Assembly: GCA_021166835.1 (NCBI GenBank)
Contig: JAJPEN010000008.1
Span: 1 to 64,000 of the forward strand
Origin: Burkholderiaceae bacterium
Lineage (GTDB): Bacteria > Pseudomonadota > Gammaproteobacteria > Burkholderiales > Burkholderiaceae
Reading direction: 5' to 3'
Length of the DNA: 64,000 bases
The notes below the pieces were generated by a model. That model was not told the DNA's origin and ran no database searches. It worked only from the letters and a program-made list of their open reading frames with translations. Positions 63,693 to 64,000 of the stretch are shown piece after piece. The first letter of the stretch is position 1. Each line of letters opens with the position of its first letter. A program made the position numbers and the translations under genes.

Positions 63693-64000
63693 GACGCGAT
63701 CTCCTCTTCGATCGACGGATGCTGTTCGAACACGCGCGCGAGCAGCGCGTCGACGACCTCGCGCGGCGTCTTGCCCGCGCTGTCGAAGCACTGCGCCTTC
63801 ACGGCCTTGGCCGACGGCGCGAACACCTTCTTGACGACGGTGGGCGATCCCTTCAGGCCGCAACGCGTCAGCTCGGCGATGCCGGCGGCCTTGTGGTCCC
63901 ACTCGGCGATGTCGCAGCGCGCGGCGCGGAACATGTCGTCCATGCCGGCGAAGCGGATCGTGTTGGCGCCTTCCATCATCGTGACCAGGCACGGCAGCTT
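63689..64000 (-). CDS. fixA: Electron transfer flavoprotein beta subunit FixA (5' end cut by window)
   Basis: C-terminal about 103 residues of FixA. The frame is open to the last base of the window and reads [17 protein letters not shown] there, so most of the gene lies outside. Visible segment [16 protein letters not shown] is characteristic of ETF-beta/FixA. It is the first visible gene of a fixABCX operon. Confidence 0.9.
   Translation of the reverse strand, partial: KLPCLVTMMEGANTIRFAGMDDMFRAARCDIAEWDHKAAGIAELTRCGLKGSPTVVKKVFAPSAKAVKAQCFDSAGKTPREVVDALLARVFEQHPSIEEEIAS

Overview
This 64-kb window is high-GC chromosomal DNA that looks betaproteobacterial, probably Burkholderiales. The evidence is the mreBCD-mrdA-rodA block, a complete leucine/isovalerate (liu) operon with a MerR-type LiuR and an embedded aceK, a PEP-CTERM protein, and a Liv-type ABC operon with a Crp/Fnr regulator at its head. 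Genus cannot be read from the sequence. Genes are packed densely, often with ATGA, GTGA or TTGA stop/start overlaps. I recognised no tRNA, rRNA, CRISPR array, insertion sequence or prophage. No gap without a gene exceeds 300 bases; the longest (12593-12882 and 47828-48079) are described below.

Layout. 1-5340 (+): the rod-shape and lateral-wall operon mreB (5' cut by the window edge), mreC, mreD, mrdA, rodA. 5359-6366 (-): a convergent quinone oxidoreductase. 6447-12592 (+): a tight cassette of unknown substrate, with a RidA-like protein, a ThDP enzyme, a BASS transporter, an extended SDR, a classical SDR and a DUF4213/DUF364 protein. 12883-13605: a SMUG1-type uracil-DNA glycosylase. 13638-27107 (+): liuR, a decayed thioesterase, liuA, aceK, thiolase, SDR, a second acyl-CoA dehydrogenase, liuB, liuC, liuD, liuE, a DUF1289 protein and an MBL-fold hydrolase. 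Together these take isovaleryl-CoA to acetoacetate plus acetyl-CoA, and AceK can steer the resulting C2 units into the glyoxylate shunt. 27141-29106: a gamma-carbonic anhydrase and a diguanylate cyclase, transcribed divergently. 38415 down to 29126 (-): livG, acyl-CoA ligase, livHMK, livF, a phenylacetate-CoA-ligase-like gene and a crotonase, which read as an import-and-activate operon for an organic acid. A Crp/Fnr regulator diverges from it.

39355-40134 is a PEP-CTERM surface protein behind a good sigma-54 promoter candidate. 47827 down to 40245 (-) is an envelope/stress group containing the ybhP-clsB-ybhN set known from E. coli, with added BON, SDR and iron-permease-family genes, then threonine ammonia-lyase and 3-hydroxybutyryl-CoA dehydrogenase. 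48041-50625 (+) is an ergothioneine pair, egtB-egtD, preceded by an 11-codon leader ORF. 50697-57254 holds a BrkB/YihY protein, small stress-type proteins, DUF2189, a membrane-anchored trypsin-like protease and a MoxR-DUF58-VWA operon.

57318-59878 carries two toxin-antitoxin modules (AbrB-PIN and Phd-PIN) on either side of the stress kinase gene srkA. After a carboxymuconolactone-decarboxylase-like gene and an SH3 protein, the window ends in fixABCX (-), an electron-transfer-flavoprotein complex, with fixA cut by the right edge.

The points most worth a second look are the 6.4-12.6 kb cassette, the srkA/toxin-antitoxin arrangement, the sigma-54/PEP-CTERM promoter, the internally deleted thioesterase under LiuR control, and the egtB leader ORF.
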